Assembly: GCA_001579985.1 (NCBI GenBank)
Contig: LRSR01000823.1
Coordinates: forward strand, 1 to 34,264
DNA length: 34,264 nucleotides
DNA from: Hypsibius dujardini
Lineage: Eukaryota > Tardigrada > Eutardigrada > Parachela > Hypsibiidae
Direction of reading: 5' to 3'
Within the stretch, counting starts at the first letter, position 1, and every line of letters begins with the position of its first letter. Shown here piece after piece: positions 1 to 8,790 of this stretch. Both the position numbers and the translations under genes were made by a program. The notes below the pieces were generated by a model. The model saw only the letters and a list, made by a program, of their open reading frames with translations. It was not told the origin of the DNA and searched no databases.

Positions 1-418
1 AAGCACGGCGTAAGGACAATTCAGTATACTGGACCCTGGTCAATTTACTGGAATTCGATTCAAAATTCTAAGCAACAGTAGCAACTAGCCACCTTGATTG
101 TAGAAAACGATGAACTCGATTGAAATAGAAAATTTAAAAACCGATTTTGTCGCGTATGCCACCATTCAAATAACTAAATTCTTCGTCCGTTAAAAGATCA
201 TTCGCGTACGTCAATAGAAGGGTTTGTACTTCATAACAGGAAACAAAGACACGAGAAAAAGAAATTGAATGATGGAACTGCAAAAAATTCGGTGTTTTAC
301 GAGCTGATATTTTCCAAAAATGACGCGGAATTCAAGGAAAGCAGTGCTTGCGGGTACTTTGTGTTGACGCTACGCCGACTTCTTCAACCTGTCCTCCGTA
401 GAGCAAGCGTACATTTTT
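1..418. other. Non-coding left edge, no gene seen
   Basis: No open frame here resembles a known protein. A ~42-bp stretch at 371-412 (starts TACGCCGAC, then CTTCAACCT) recurs as an imperfect direct copy at about 787-828, just outside both arms of the inverted-repeat element at 419-779. I see nothing else. Confidence 0.4.
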
Positions 419-779
419 CTTACCCTATGAGGTAAAGGCACTGGAATGGGCCAGTTGACTTTCCCGTACCCTGGAGTGGGCCACCCTGGAATCAGAACTT
501 CCACACAGGTTTTGGTTATCACCAAGATTCTAAACGACAGAGAATAATTGATAACCCGATGGAACGCGTGTAAGATATGAAAAAAAGTTGTGGGAACATG
601 GTTAAAAAACGAAATGATTGGATAGTCGGAAAAAGCTCACTATAGAGGACGCTGACTATGCCGTGACTCATCTCTTTTCCATTAAACTGCGACAGAGCGC
701 CCCCTGCTGCCCGGTGGCCCACTCCAGGGTACGGAAATTCAAGTGGCCTATTCCAGGGCCCTTCCCTCATACTCTTACG
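419..779. repeat. Inverted-repeat (MITE-like) element, ~360 bp
   Basis: Arms at about 419-484 and 713-779 are inverted copies of each other. The inner part is almost identical (GTACCCTGGAGTGGGCCACC on the left, its reverse complement on the right), and similarity fades outward. The ~230-bp middle has no convincing coding sequence; short open frames in it are chance. The structure fits a non-autonomous fold-back DNA element. The imperfect direct repeats outside it (371-412 and 787-828) are too long for an ordinary target-site duplication, so the true ends are uncertain. Confidence 0.6.
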
Positions 780-849
780 CTAAACTTACGCCGACATGCT
801 TCAACCTCTCTATTTATACGAGCAGCGATAATTTTAAAGTATGAGATGA

Positions 850-1012
850 AATCTGTAATTTGGCTCACCCTCCATTTGCTCGATATATCGGCTCAATCAT
901 GGGTTTCTGTTTTGTGGCAGGTGCTTGATTGTTTGATTTTTACAGTACCATAGTATACTAGGATACAGTACAAAAAAATCAAACGATCAAGCACCTGCCA
1001 CCAAAAATTCCC
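850..1012. repeat. Palindromic element, copy 1
   Basis: Arms 901-941 and 972-1011 pair with few mismatches; the core is GTGGCAGGTGCTTGATTG against its inverted copy. The loop contains ATAGTATACTAGGATA. A diverged copy lies at 22308-22495 with the same arms, the same loop and the same left flank (GGCTCACCCTCCA). It looks like a non-autonomous fold-back element family of this genome. No coding potential. Confidence 0.7.
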
Positions 1013-1153
1013 GTATCAAGTACGAGGTAAAAATTTTAATTCGGCTAGGGGGGGGCGCAAGTGTCGCACTTCTCACTACAAGAATGAACGCACCTGCTGT
1101 CAACTGCAATATGCGCCTGTGTGTGTCTGACAAAAGTGTGTAGACTGTAATGA

Positions 1154-1171
1154 TACGTTCATAGTCCGTGT
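1154..1171 (+). repeat. Left terminal inverted repeat of Harbinger
   Basis: TACGTTCATAGTCCGTGT; matches 18 of 18 bases with the reverse complement of 5869-5886. Confidence 0.85.
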
Positions 1172-2381
1172 CAGATGCGAGATGCCAGAACATTTGTGCA
1201 TACCGGGTGCGGGAGAACTTTTGGCACTACACTAAAATCACTGAATGTAACCCTATATGAACTGATGAAAAAATTTTATGTTTTATTTCGAAAGAAGACC
1301 TATAGGTCTGTGAAACATTTGCTCGGTTCGACGTTGGGGCAGGAGCAGGACAGGTGTTATGCATTGGTTTGTGGCAGCACCTAAAAATTAGGAGTGGCCC
1401 GGTTAATGGCAGATTTTGCCAAGTTCGCTGACCCAGATCAAAACTGGTTCGCATTTCTCGAAGCAGAGCGTGAGCAACAAAAAGTTACAATACGTATGTT
1501 GTAGTAATTTGATGGGGCTATCCCATGCAAAAAGAAAAAAATCAATTTGCGGCAACTTTGGTTTTGAAAAAAAAGAAAACGTCGCAGGGTTAAGTTCAGC
1601 CAATTTCTTAAATCTTGCATCTCTAACTTTAGATCAAAACTGGAGACCTAAAATGCAACGAAAAACACTGTTTTTAGTAAAAAAGGGGGTGCAATAATTG
1701 GGCTCTTTAATGTGATTGAAATTATTCCAATCGCATAACAACTCAGAAAGTTATTAGCGTGGACCCAAACCCGTACACCACTCAGACCACTTGTCTGAAA
1801 ATGTTTACGTTTTTTTTAAAAAGGTCTCCCTCAGTTTAGTGGTGCACGATTGATTGAATATTTCTGGTTTTTTTCTTGTACAGTACACTGACTTAGATCT
1901 ATAGTTTTCCGTTTTGGTTTTTCAGATTCGCTTTAAAGTTGAGGGAGATCTGAAATACGGTCCATGGGACAAATTATAACAATGTTAGTCCTTGGGTTTT
2001 CCGAAACAACTTCTGATCCAACAATCTGAATCTCAATTTTAAAAGTGATTCGGATAGCCATTAAAGTGGGCTTTCCAGTGCAAAAAATATTTTATCAATA
2101 GCACACACACAGTTCAGGCGAAGGCTTGCGAAGGCCAGTGCCAAAAGCTTTCCCGCACCCGGTAGTCATTGTCAGATGAAAGTTTTGCGAGTTTTGCGAT
2201 ACCGCTCACCAAACATTGCGCGATGCGAGGACGTGACGTCAGTGCGGGAAAAGTTGTCTGACACACATGTTCATAGTTGCCGGTCAGAGCGATGACGTAG
2301 CGTGACAATTCATAACCCCGCCCAAGGAAATCACCACAGTCATTCCATTTTCACAGTAATTTCTTTTTAAAATTTTGAGTC
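1172..2381. other. Long non-coding left arm of the Harbinger element
   Basis: About 1.2 kb separates the left end from the transposase gene. It holds no recognisable protein. A 26-nt segment at 1202-1227 (starts ACCGGGTGCGGGA) is repeated inverted at 2138-2163 with two mismatches, so most of this arm could fold into a large hairpin or contain a nested smaller element. Around 2195-2215, CTCACCAAACATT is shared with the inside of the right end (inverted near 5755-5770). The presumed transposase promoter must lie here, but I cannot point to a TATA box with confidence. Confidence 0.5.
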
Positions 2382-3991
2382 ATGGTTTTTAATAACCATT
2401 TGCCGAGGAAAAAAACAAGCTGCTGGTACTGTACCAGCAGCTTGTCCTAGTTGCAGCACTGTGGCAACTTAGTAGATCCACGAAACGAATTCGCAGCTCC
2501 CGAACGGCTTATCTGCGGCAGATCAATACTGCCAGACCTCAGCATGGTGAATGGCACAAGTTAATCCAAGAGATGCGAGACAGCGACCCCGAGACCCACT
2601 TCCGCTACTTCCGGATGGACAAGCAAGCGTTTGACCTGTTGCTGTCGAAAGTCAAGCACCAGCTGGAATCATCGCCGAACCATCGCTACAAAATCACTTC
2701 CGGAGAGCGCTCGGCAGTTACACTAAGGTAAATTGATAGCTCGATTGATTGATTTGCCGTTAGAGCGATTTGTTTTCCATTGTTTTTCCCAAGTCTTTAC
2801 TCATGTACAAGTCTCAATTAAAATTATGCACTCAATTAGTCAGCTGATTGATTGATTGAATTTGTTTTCGATGACAGGATTTTGGCGACAGGAGACTCCC
2901 ACAGCACAGTTGCAGCCAGTTTCCGACTGGGCAGATCAACGGTAAACAAGATCGTGCATCGGACGACTCGAGCCATTTGGGATTGTCTTAATGAAGAATA
3001 TGTACCAGCACCAACGCCGGAGATGTGGGAACGGAACGTAAGAGAATTCGGCGAGATCTGGCAGTTCCCTAACTGTATCGGAGCAATTGACGGAAAGCAT
3101 GTCACTATCACGGTAAAAACATTGGATTTGAAATCGCATAATGCCAAAATAAAATCACTTTTCATTTACTCCATCCACACTCATTTATTATTGTCGTAGA
3201 CTCCTGATAACCAAGGCAGCCAGTATTACAATTATAAAGGACATCACTCCGTGGTGCTGATGGCTATCGTCGATGCTCGGTACCGGTTCTCCGCCATCGA
3301 CGTTGGCGGCTATGGACGACAAAGTAACGGGGGAACCTTTGGAGCTTGGAAAATGAAGGACGATCTCGAAAAAAGCGCGTTGGGAATTCCTGAACCTAAG
3401 GTGCTTTCGAATAGTGATATGTCATTGCCTCACGTCTTCGTCGCGGACGCGGCTTTCCCTCTGAAGGAGAACATCATGTGCCCGTATCCCGGTGAAAACC
3501 TCTCTAAAGAAAAACGAATCTTCAACTATCGACTTTCACGGGCTAGGCGTATCGTAAAAAACGCCTTCGGGATTCTGGCTATGCGCTGGAGAATCTTTCT
3601 TCGCTGCATCGAGTACCAGCCTGACAAAGTGGACCATATCATTATTGCCTGCGTCGCGCTTCACAACTTCCTCTGTACCTTCACCACCGCCACTCGCCAG
3701 TACGCTCCCCGACATAACATGGAGACCGACAATCAGAATGGAGCGTGGCGGGGCGATCCAAGTGTCGATAAGTTGCTGAATGCCGAAGATCCGCCCGTGC
3801 GGACTCGAAAACCCCCTCGAAAGGCCGCAGAAACTGCACGCGACAACTTTCGTGATTACTTTAGCTCCAACGGAAGCGTTCCCTGGCAAGAAAAGATGGT
3901 CTACGGAAAAAAGATCATCGTGTCGGAATCAGACAGCAGTGACGATGCTGATGCTGATGATATTCGGGCGTGGTATAACGGTCACAATTGA
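2382..3991 (+). CDS. HARBI1-like Harbinger transposase (DDE_Tnp_4), 3 exons
   Basis: Cut-and-paste transposase of the PIF/Harbinger superfamily. Exons: ~2382-2727, 2878-3112 and 3200-3991, with GT-AG introns of 150 and 87 bp. Exon 1 encodes the helix-rich N-terminal part (HGEWHKL, FRYFRMDKQAFDLLL, ERSAVTLR). Exon 2 has the helix-turn-helix-like segment (ATGDSHSTVAASFRLGRSTV) and the first catalytic Asp in IGAIDGKHV. Exon 3 has the second Asp in VFVADAAFPL and the SRARRIVKNAFGIL block. In the family this last block normally reads V-E-N/R, the Glu being the third catalytic residue; here it is Lys (codon 3557-3559, AAA), so catalysis is probably lost. The start is uncertain: the ATG at 2382 is out of frame with the rest by one base in an A-run near 2409-2415, and otherwise the frame opens after a stop at about 2394 with no early ATG. 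The C-terminal tail is acidic (DSSDDADADD). Confidence 0.88.
2415..2445. repeat. Perfect 31-bp palindrome near the transposase start
   Basis: Two 15-bp arms (ACAAGCTGCTGGTAC and its exact reverse complement) surround a single T. The palindrome lies inside the frame that leads into transposase exon 1, where it would encode a hydrophobic stretch (LLVLYQQLV). A hairpin this perfect at the start of a message may affect its translation; that role is inference. Confidence 0.85.
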
Positions 3992-4157
3992 GCAAAATAC
4001 ACTTTCAGGCTTTAGTACAGGACTTCTAACCTTTAGTTCAAGCTGTTCTCATAACCTTGTTATGGTCAATTTAAACGCACGACCACTTTATGTCCTGTAA
4101 AAAAATCAAAAAAATTAATTAAACTGAGCCGCTACTTTTCGGCGGTTGTCGCACGTA

Positions 4158-5543
4158 CTAGTACTCAAAATCCGACGCGCTGTAGTTGTCCTTGTACCGG
4201 TTGTATTCAGCAGTGACGATGTAGCCCGTGATCTTCTGTATGTGGAGCTCTTGCATGTTCTCCGGGAATAGCGATAGTCGATCAGCAACATTCATTCCTA
4301 TTGCATGTGCAGATACCATTTAGCGGTAAAACGCATGTCGCATTAAAAGAGTGAAGATGTCACAGCACTTACCAAAATCCTGGAGTTTGCTGCGTTTGGG
4401 TGAGGGTTCGTCTGAGCCTTGAGTCTTGGTTTTGATGTAAGCCAGCAGATCAAATATCGCCCCTTCCAATTGTCGCTTTTTTCCTGTGAAAAAAACATCG
4501 AAACTATTTAACCATGCTCTGCATGTACCATACAGTCAATTAATTGTAACCACTAGGAAGGTTTCAACAGTCGAATTTAGAACCGTTACAAAATATTTTT
4601 TTAATTCAGAACTAATTTAGTAGTGATTGTAAAAATTAATTTCGCCGGTCAAGCTAGATAAACTTTTTTTCCGGTGAAATTTTCAATTTGGCTATTGTCT
4701 CAATAGACTCGCTGCTGTGTACCGTCAATTGATTGCTTGATTGAAATTAAGTGCAGACTATTCGTTTGATTGTTGATTGGCGTATTTTTGTCAGTGTTTG
4801 GCTGGCCATTGATTGCTTGATTATGTTTTTCAGCATCGTCATTCAGTTGATTGTTGATTGACATTACATCTGCTCTTAGGTGTTCATTCAAATTATTGAT
4901 TGAAAACCTTCCCAAGTCAGGACTCATCCATCTGTACTAAGGACTGAGTTCCTGTTTTAAATTCTGCTTACCTTTGCCGGGCGTGCCCTTCCCGTTGGCG
5001 CTTGCTGCAGCCTCAGCAAAAGTCTGACTTCCGCCAGGCGAGTGCAGTTTGGTTTGGTCAATCGAAGAAGGAGCCTCGTTTCGGGCCTCGATGACAGTAA
5101 CGTTTCCAAGTGCTCTACGCAAAAGTCAAAAATTTCCAGAATTCAACACAAAAATCACGCAATGTGGAACTTACGCTCGTGGCTCGATCTGGTCCTTCAT
5201 GAAGAGAAATAGATTCAGCTTCGCCCATTCTTTTTTGGCTTTACCACCGTCGTCTGATGGAGGCTTGGCCAGTGCTCGGCTGAGTTGCCCGCGGAGAGTC
5301 TCGTACTTTTTCTTGCATTCCTCAGCTGAAAAAATCAAGACCTATTTCTAATTTACTCTAATTTCATGATAAACTGAAATGAGAAGTACCTGTGCGATTC
5401 ATGGATACCTCCATCACGTTCCATGCATCTTCCTTCCGATCTTTCAAGCGATACTCATCAGACGTTCTCTTCCATAAACACTCGACTTCCTGAAGCTGAT
5501 GGGCAAATTGTTCTACCTCTGTATCTGACCATTTGCGCGCCAT
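4158..5543 (-). CDS. Harbinger partner protein, Myb/SANT-MADF-like, 5 exons
   Basis: The second gene of the Harbinger element. Its protein normally binds DNA and carries the transposase into the nucleus and onto the element ends (known for the family, not shown here). Exons on the minus strand: 5543-5390, 5325-5175, 5114-4972, 4483-4373 and 4297-4158, all with GT-AG borders and matching phases. They join into 232 residues ending in TAG at 4158-4160. The N-terminal ~100 residues hold the trihelix/MADF-like domain: MARKWSDTEVEQFAHQL, ECLWKRTSDEY, then KKYETLRGQLSRAL, KKEWAKLNLFLFMKDQIEPR. The middle is low-complexity (Ala, Ser, Gly, Lys); the C-terminal part includes QLEGAIFDLLAYI. An upstream in-frame ATG at 5576 is possible, but the domain starts at MARKWS. 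It converges with the transposase, 166 bp apart. No defect is visible. Confidence 0.85.
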
Positions 5544-5868
5544 TTTAATGCTGAAAATTTTAATATAACAGGGCAAGATATTATTATTTGAAAAATACTA
5601 TCAACAAGATCAAACTGGAGAACAACTACGAAATAGGAACTTCAAGACAACTTCCAAATCTGCACAACGGTTTATGATTGGCTGGCCAGCTCTGGCATGC
5701 CAGATGATTCTTGCGAGAACACGCCCCAAAATAACACTCGTCTGGCAATGTTTTGCGAAATGTTTGGTGAGTGTTCATAGTTGATCTTGCAAAATGTCAG
5801 ACGACAATTGTTATATGCGCATCGATAGTGAACACCTACGTCACACAACGTCACACGTCTGGCAAATA

Positions 5869-5886
5869 ACACGGACTATGAACGTA
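5869..5886 (-). repeat. Right terminal inverted repeat of Harbinger
   Basis: Reverse complement of 1154-1171, 18 of 18 bases. A TA follows the same core (…GAACG-TA) as precedes it on the left (TA-CGTTC…). Confidence 0.85.
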
Positions 5887-6600
5887 GCATAAGGTGTGCT
5901 AGTAGGCCTGAGCTGAACCTGCGAGTAGCGCCACTACAGCCTCAATTCTGTCTCTTTTACAGCAAAATGTTTTCTTACTTTTTCAAAACTATCGTCTAAG
6001 CTCTACAAAGGTATTCCTGCCCCTCTCTCAATTTCCTCTTTTTGGCAAAATTTTGTTTGACTTTATCAAAGTTTCAACGTCTGTATCCAAATCACTGTCA
6101 CTGAGGGAGCTTGGAACGCGCAAAAAGCTAGCCGAATTAAAAGCGATTTTGCCCGTTAGCCGAATTAAAAGTTTTACCTCGTACTGTAAGACTACAACTC
6201 TGTTAAGGCAGACCTGAACAACTTCGGATCCGCATCCATTTTTTTGATATCAAGGAGAAAGCCGGTGATAATACTTCCACGCTAGAATCAGCACATACGT
6301 CGATCAGGAGAAGGCTCTACTGGGCACCGACTGCCAACTAACATTACGGTGCGGGACTGGCAGCATTTCCCCCGAACCGACCCCAAACATTCAATTAATC
6401 AAACAATCCAACAAACTCTCATCAGTTGGAAAACTAACTTCTAAGCCATCTTCAAAGACCAATCATCTGCGTGTAAACGGTGGTAGAAGTTCTACAAACC
6501 TCTCTTTTCAGCTCAGTAATATTGTTAGTATTTTTTTTCATATGTGGATGTGACTGGTCTCGTCAAAACACAAAATTGCGTTGACTATTCGAACAGCAAG
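5887..6600. other. Non-coding spacer between Harbinger and LINE
   Basis: No gene seen. It includes the right-hand outer inverted repeat (6157-6185) and a direct repeat of TAGCCGAATTAAAAG (about 6128 and 6157). The last part, from about 6200, may be the decayed 5' half of the LINE, but I cannot support that from motifs. Confidence 0.4.
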
Positions 6601-8350
6601 TTTGCCGATCTGAGATGTTTTAATGTTTTCAGAAAACCAGGCAATGTTAAATACGGAGACGTTAGAAATTGATTGCCGGAGAGCGTTGAGGAGTTATCGC
6701 CGGAAAAACCTTGAACCTTTTCGCTTTGAAATTTTTTTGCTGAACATTCTATCTCTATTCTTGTTCTGTATGTGTTTTATGGACCACCATAATATCAGAG
6801 ACTCCATCTCTGTACTGTTCGACCACTTCCGGGTCATACCCCAGCAGATCATTAACGACCTTATTATGATGGGTGACTTTTAACACACCTGGGGTTGACT
6901 GGAAGAACGGTTTGGTTAATTGTACACATTTACAATCATTGCTTTACTTTTGTGTTGAATTTGGACTGAAACAACTAGTAAGCCTTTGAATCCACATCAG
7001 AAACACACTTGACCTTATTATTTTTCCCACTTCTTTCCCTGTTGTTTCAGTTCACTCCGTCCTACGACCCGGCCGCAAGTGGGATTATGTTACCAGTAAG
7101 GTTCATTCTGCCGTTCAACCTCGCTAGCTGAAGCGGACGGTGAAGCACCGGTAGTTTCTCAACCAGCAGCAGTCTGATGCGTTCCGCCTCAATCTCTCAT
7201 TAGTTGACTGGTCGCTTCAACTAAATGGCAAATCACCAACGGACCAAGCCACCATTCTCGAAGAAATCGCCATCAAAACTTGCAGATTTATTCCACAAGT
7301 TTGTCCCGTACCGACCGAGGCATGGGGAAGTCTAGTATCCATTGTCAGTTAGACAAACAGTTAGGCGATGCGATGTTCTCTTCCGTCAATTCTAAATTAC
7401 TTCACCCACCGAGATCATTCCCCATTGCCGATTGCAGTGAAAAGTGCAAAGCCGCTGGGCTGACCGGGTCACCCATCGTTTTGATACAGGCAGAGTTATG
7501 GATGCCGCCAGCGCAACACGGAATCCTCAGAAGTATTGGAACTTCATCAAATGGACAAAAGATGTTAAGTCTATTCCGCCACTAAAATAGTCTGATTTTA
7601 GCTTTTTTGTTTTTTACAGAAGATGAGAAGGCAACTCTTTTGAATCCTTTTTTGTCCAATTATCAGGAGGTTTGCGTCGCCCATTGCCACTTTGCGCTCT
7701 CTACTCCATCTAACTGTTCAGATATCCGGATTCCGGATAACGTCATTCCAGGTCCGGAATGTGCTTCAAGAGCTGGACACTTATATACATCTGTTTAGTT
7801 ATTTCGTGTGGAGCTCTCCCTCTGCCGGAACCAAGGTGGCTTTGTTTGCCGATGATTCCTGTCCGTCTCGTATCGGCCGTTCTCCCTCGACACCCTGACC
7901 CTACAGAACAACCTGAACTCCTTCGGGCGTCGGACCCAACAAAGGGAGCTCTCTTTCAATCCGAAAAAATCGGTGCATATTCGGCTGTCCAGGAAACCTG
8001 ACTGATCTAGCATTCCGATGTACCATTTCAACGAAGTGTATATTCTCCAAGCCGAGTCAACGAAGTACCTGGATATCTAGATCGACCAAAACCTCTTCTG
8101 GAAGGTCCACACGGGGCTGGTCGTAGCTTAAGTAAACCAACGCATCCCCTGTCTACAGTTCTTATTTTCCTGCTCGTGTCCACGTGCCCGTATTATTCTT
8201 CCGGAGTCTCGTACTGCTTCTTCTAGACCACTGTGCAGTTATTGTGAACCCCTGCCAAAAGTTCCTGATCAACTCCTTGGAAGGGTGTGTCAAGGGTCCT
8301 CTTGGAAGGGTTTTCTCTTTGCCTAAATATACAGTACTAGTTTTCATTTC
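6600..8350 (+). mobile_element. Decayed non-LTR retrotransposon (CR1/Jockey-like LINE)
   Basis: Pieces of a LINE ORF2 follow in the right order on the + strand but in different frames. Near 6840-6900 is the endonuclease core: IIND-LIMMGDF, then, after a one-base shift at the run of T near 6880, NTPGVDW, matching the usual GDFN-P-DW block. About 7150-7310 encodes the segment between endonuclease and reverse transcriptase (WFLNQQQSDAFRLN). The reverse transcriptase shows LLNPFLSNYQEV near 7640 and the catalytic FADD at 7845-7856, followed by LTLQNNLNSFGRR and ELSFNPKKSVHIR. The post-RT part is visible at 8184-8300 (LFFRSLVLLLLDHCAVI, NPCQKFLINSLE). Several stops and shifts separate these parts, and the RT core is shortened (little is left between the N-terminal RT block and FADD). 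It is dead and fairly old. Clade assignment is tentative. Confidence 0.8.
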
Positions 8351-8517
8351 TCATTTTCGCCCGTCCTGTCTTATTTTTTATTGATTGCTAATGTCTCCTT
8401 TGGGTTTTTTTATATCAAGAAAATGTAGTTGTTCGAGCGGATAGTTATCTCCGGTACAATGCGACGTGAAACAATTAAACTAACCAATCAACGTTGAGTG
8501 TTTGCGGAAGAAAGGGC
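8351..8517. other. Short spacer after the LINE
   Basis: T-rich sequence following the LINE; no clear poly(A) tail or target duplication seen. Confidence 0.3.
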
Positions 8518-8790
8518 CGGTCAGTCCGGGTATTGGCGATTAACGGTTTGTCAACCATTAGTCCAGACGGCGCATCAACGGTTGACGGTGAGCGAATGCG
8601 GAAGATAATGAAGGGTCATTGCTGGGACCGATGGTTGACGGTCGGTTATACATCAGTTCTGGCGGCGCATCAACGGTTGATGGTGAGTGACTGGAACAAG
8701 GTGGACGGCCAGTCCGGGTATCGGTGGTTAACAGTCGCTCGACCATCAATCCAGGTGGGGTGTCATCGGTTAACAGCGGACAATGAGTCC
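8518..8790. repeat. Minisatellite, ~95-bp unit, about three diverged copies
   Basis: GGCGCATCAACGGTTGA occurs at 8569 and again at 8664 (95 bp on), with a weaker third form at about 8760. CAGTCCGGGTAT at 8522 recurs at 8710 (188 bp, two units). The unit is not a multiple of three, so the 117-codon open frame that crosses it is likely accidental. Confidence 0.7.

Larger units (their letters stand above)
1154..5886. mobile_element. PIF/Harbinger DNA transposon, nearly complete, 4.7 kb
   Basis: The element is bounded by an 18-bp perfect inverted repeat (TACGTTCATAGTCCGTGT at 1154-1171 and its reverse complement at 5869-5886). It carries the two genes typical of the superfamily in convergent orientation: a HARBI1-like DDE transposase on + and a SANT/MADF-like DNA-binding protein on -. 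Both spliced reading frames can be assembled, so the copy is probably young. If the terminal TA on each side is read as target, the duplication is a 2-bp TA rather than the 3-bp TWA common in PIF/Harbinger. The motif GTTCATAGT recurs just inside the ends (1157, 2269, 5773, and inverted at 5875-5883), as expected for subterminal protein-binding sites. Confidence 0.85.
1019..6185. repeat. Outer 29-bp inverted repeats around the Harbinger element
   Basis: A 29-nt stretch at 1019-1047 (starts AGTACGAGGTAAAA) returns in inverted orientation at 6157-6185 with one mismatch. The two copies lie outside the Harbinger terminal repeats, by about 106 bp on the left and 270 bp on the right. On the right, the inner half (TAGCCGAATTAAAAG) is also present a second time at about 6128-6142. 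The simplest reading is that the Harbinger copy inserted into an older inverted-repeat element. Confidence 0.6.
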
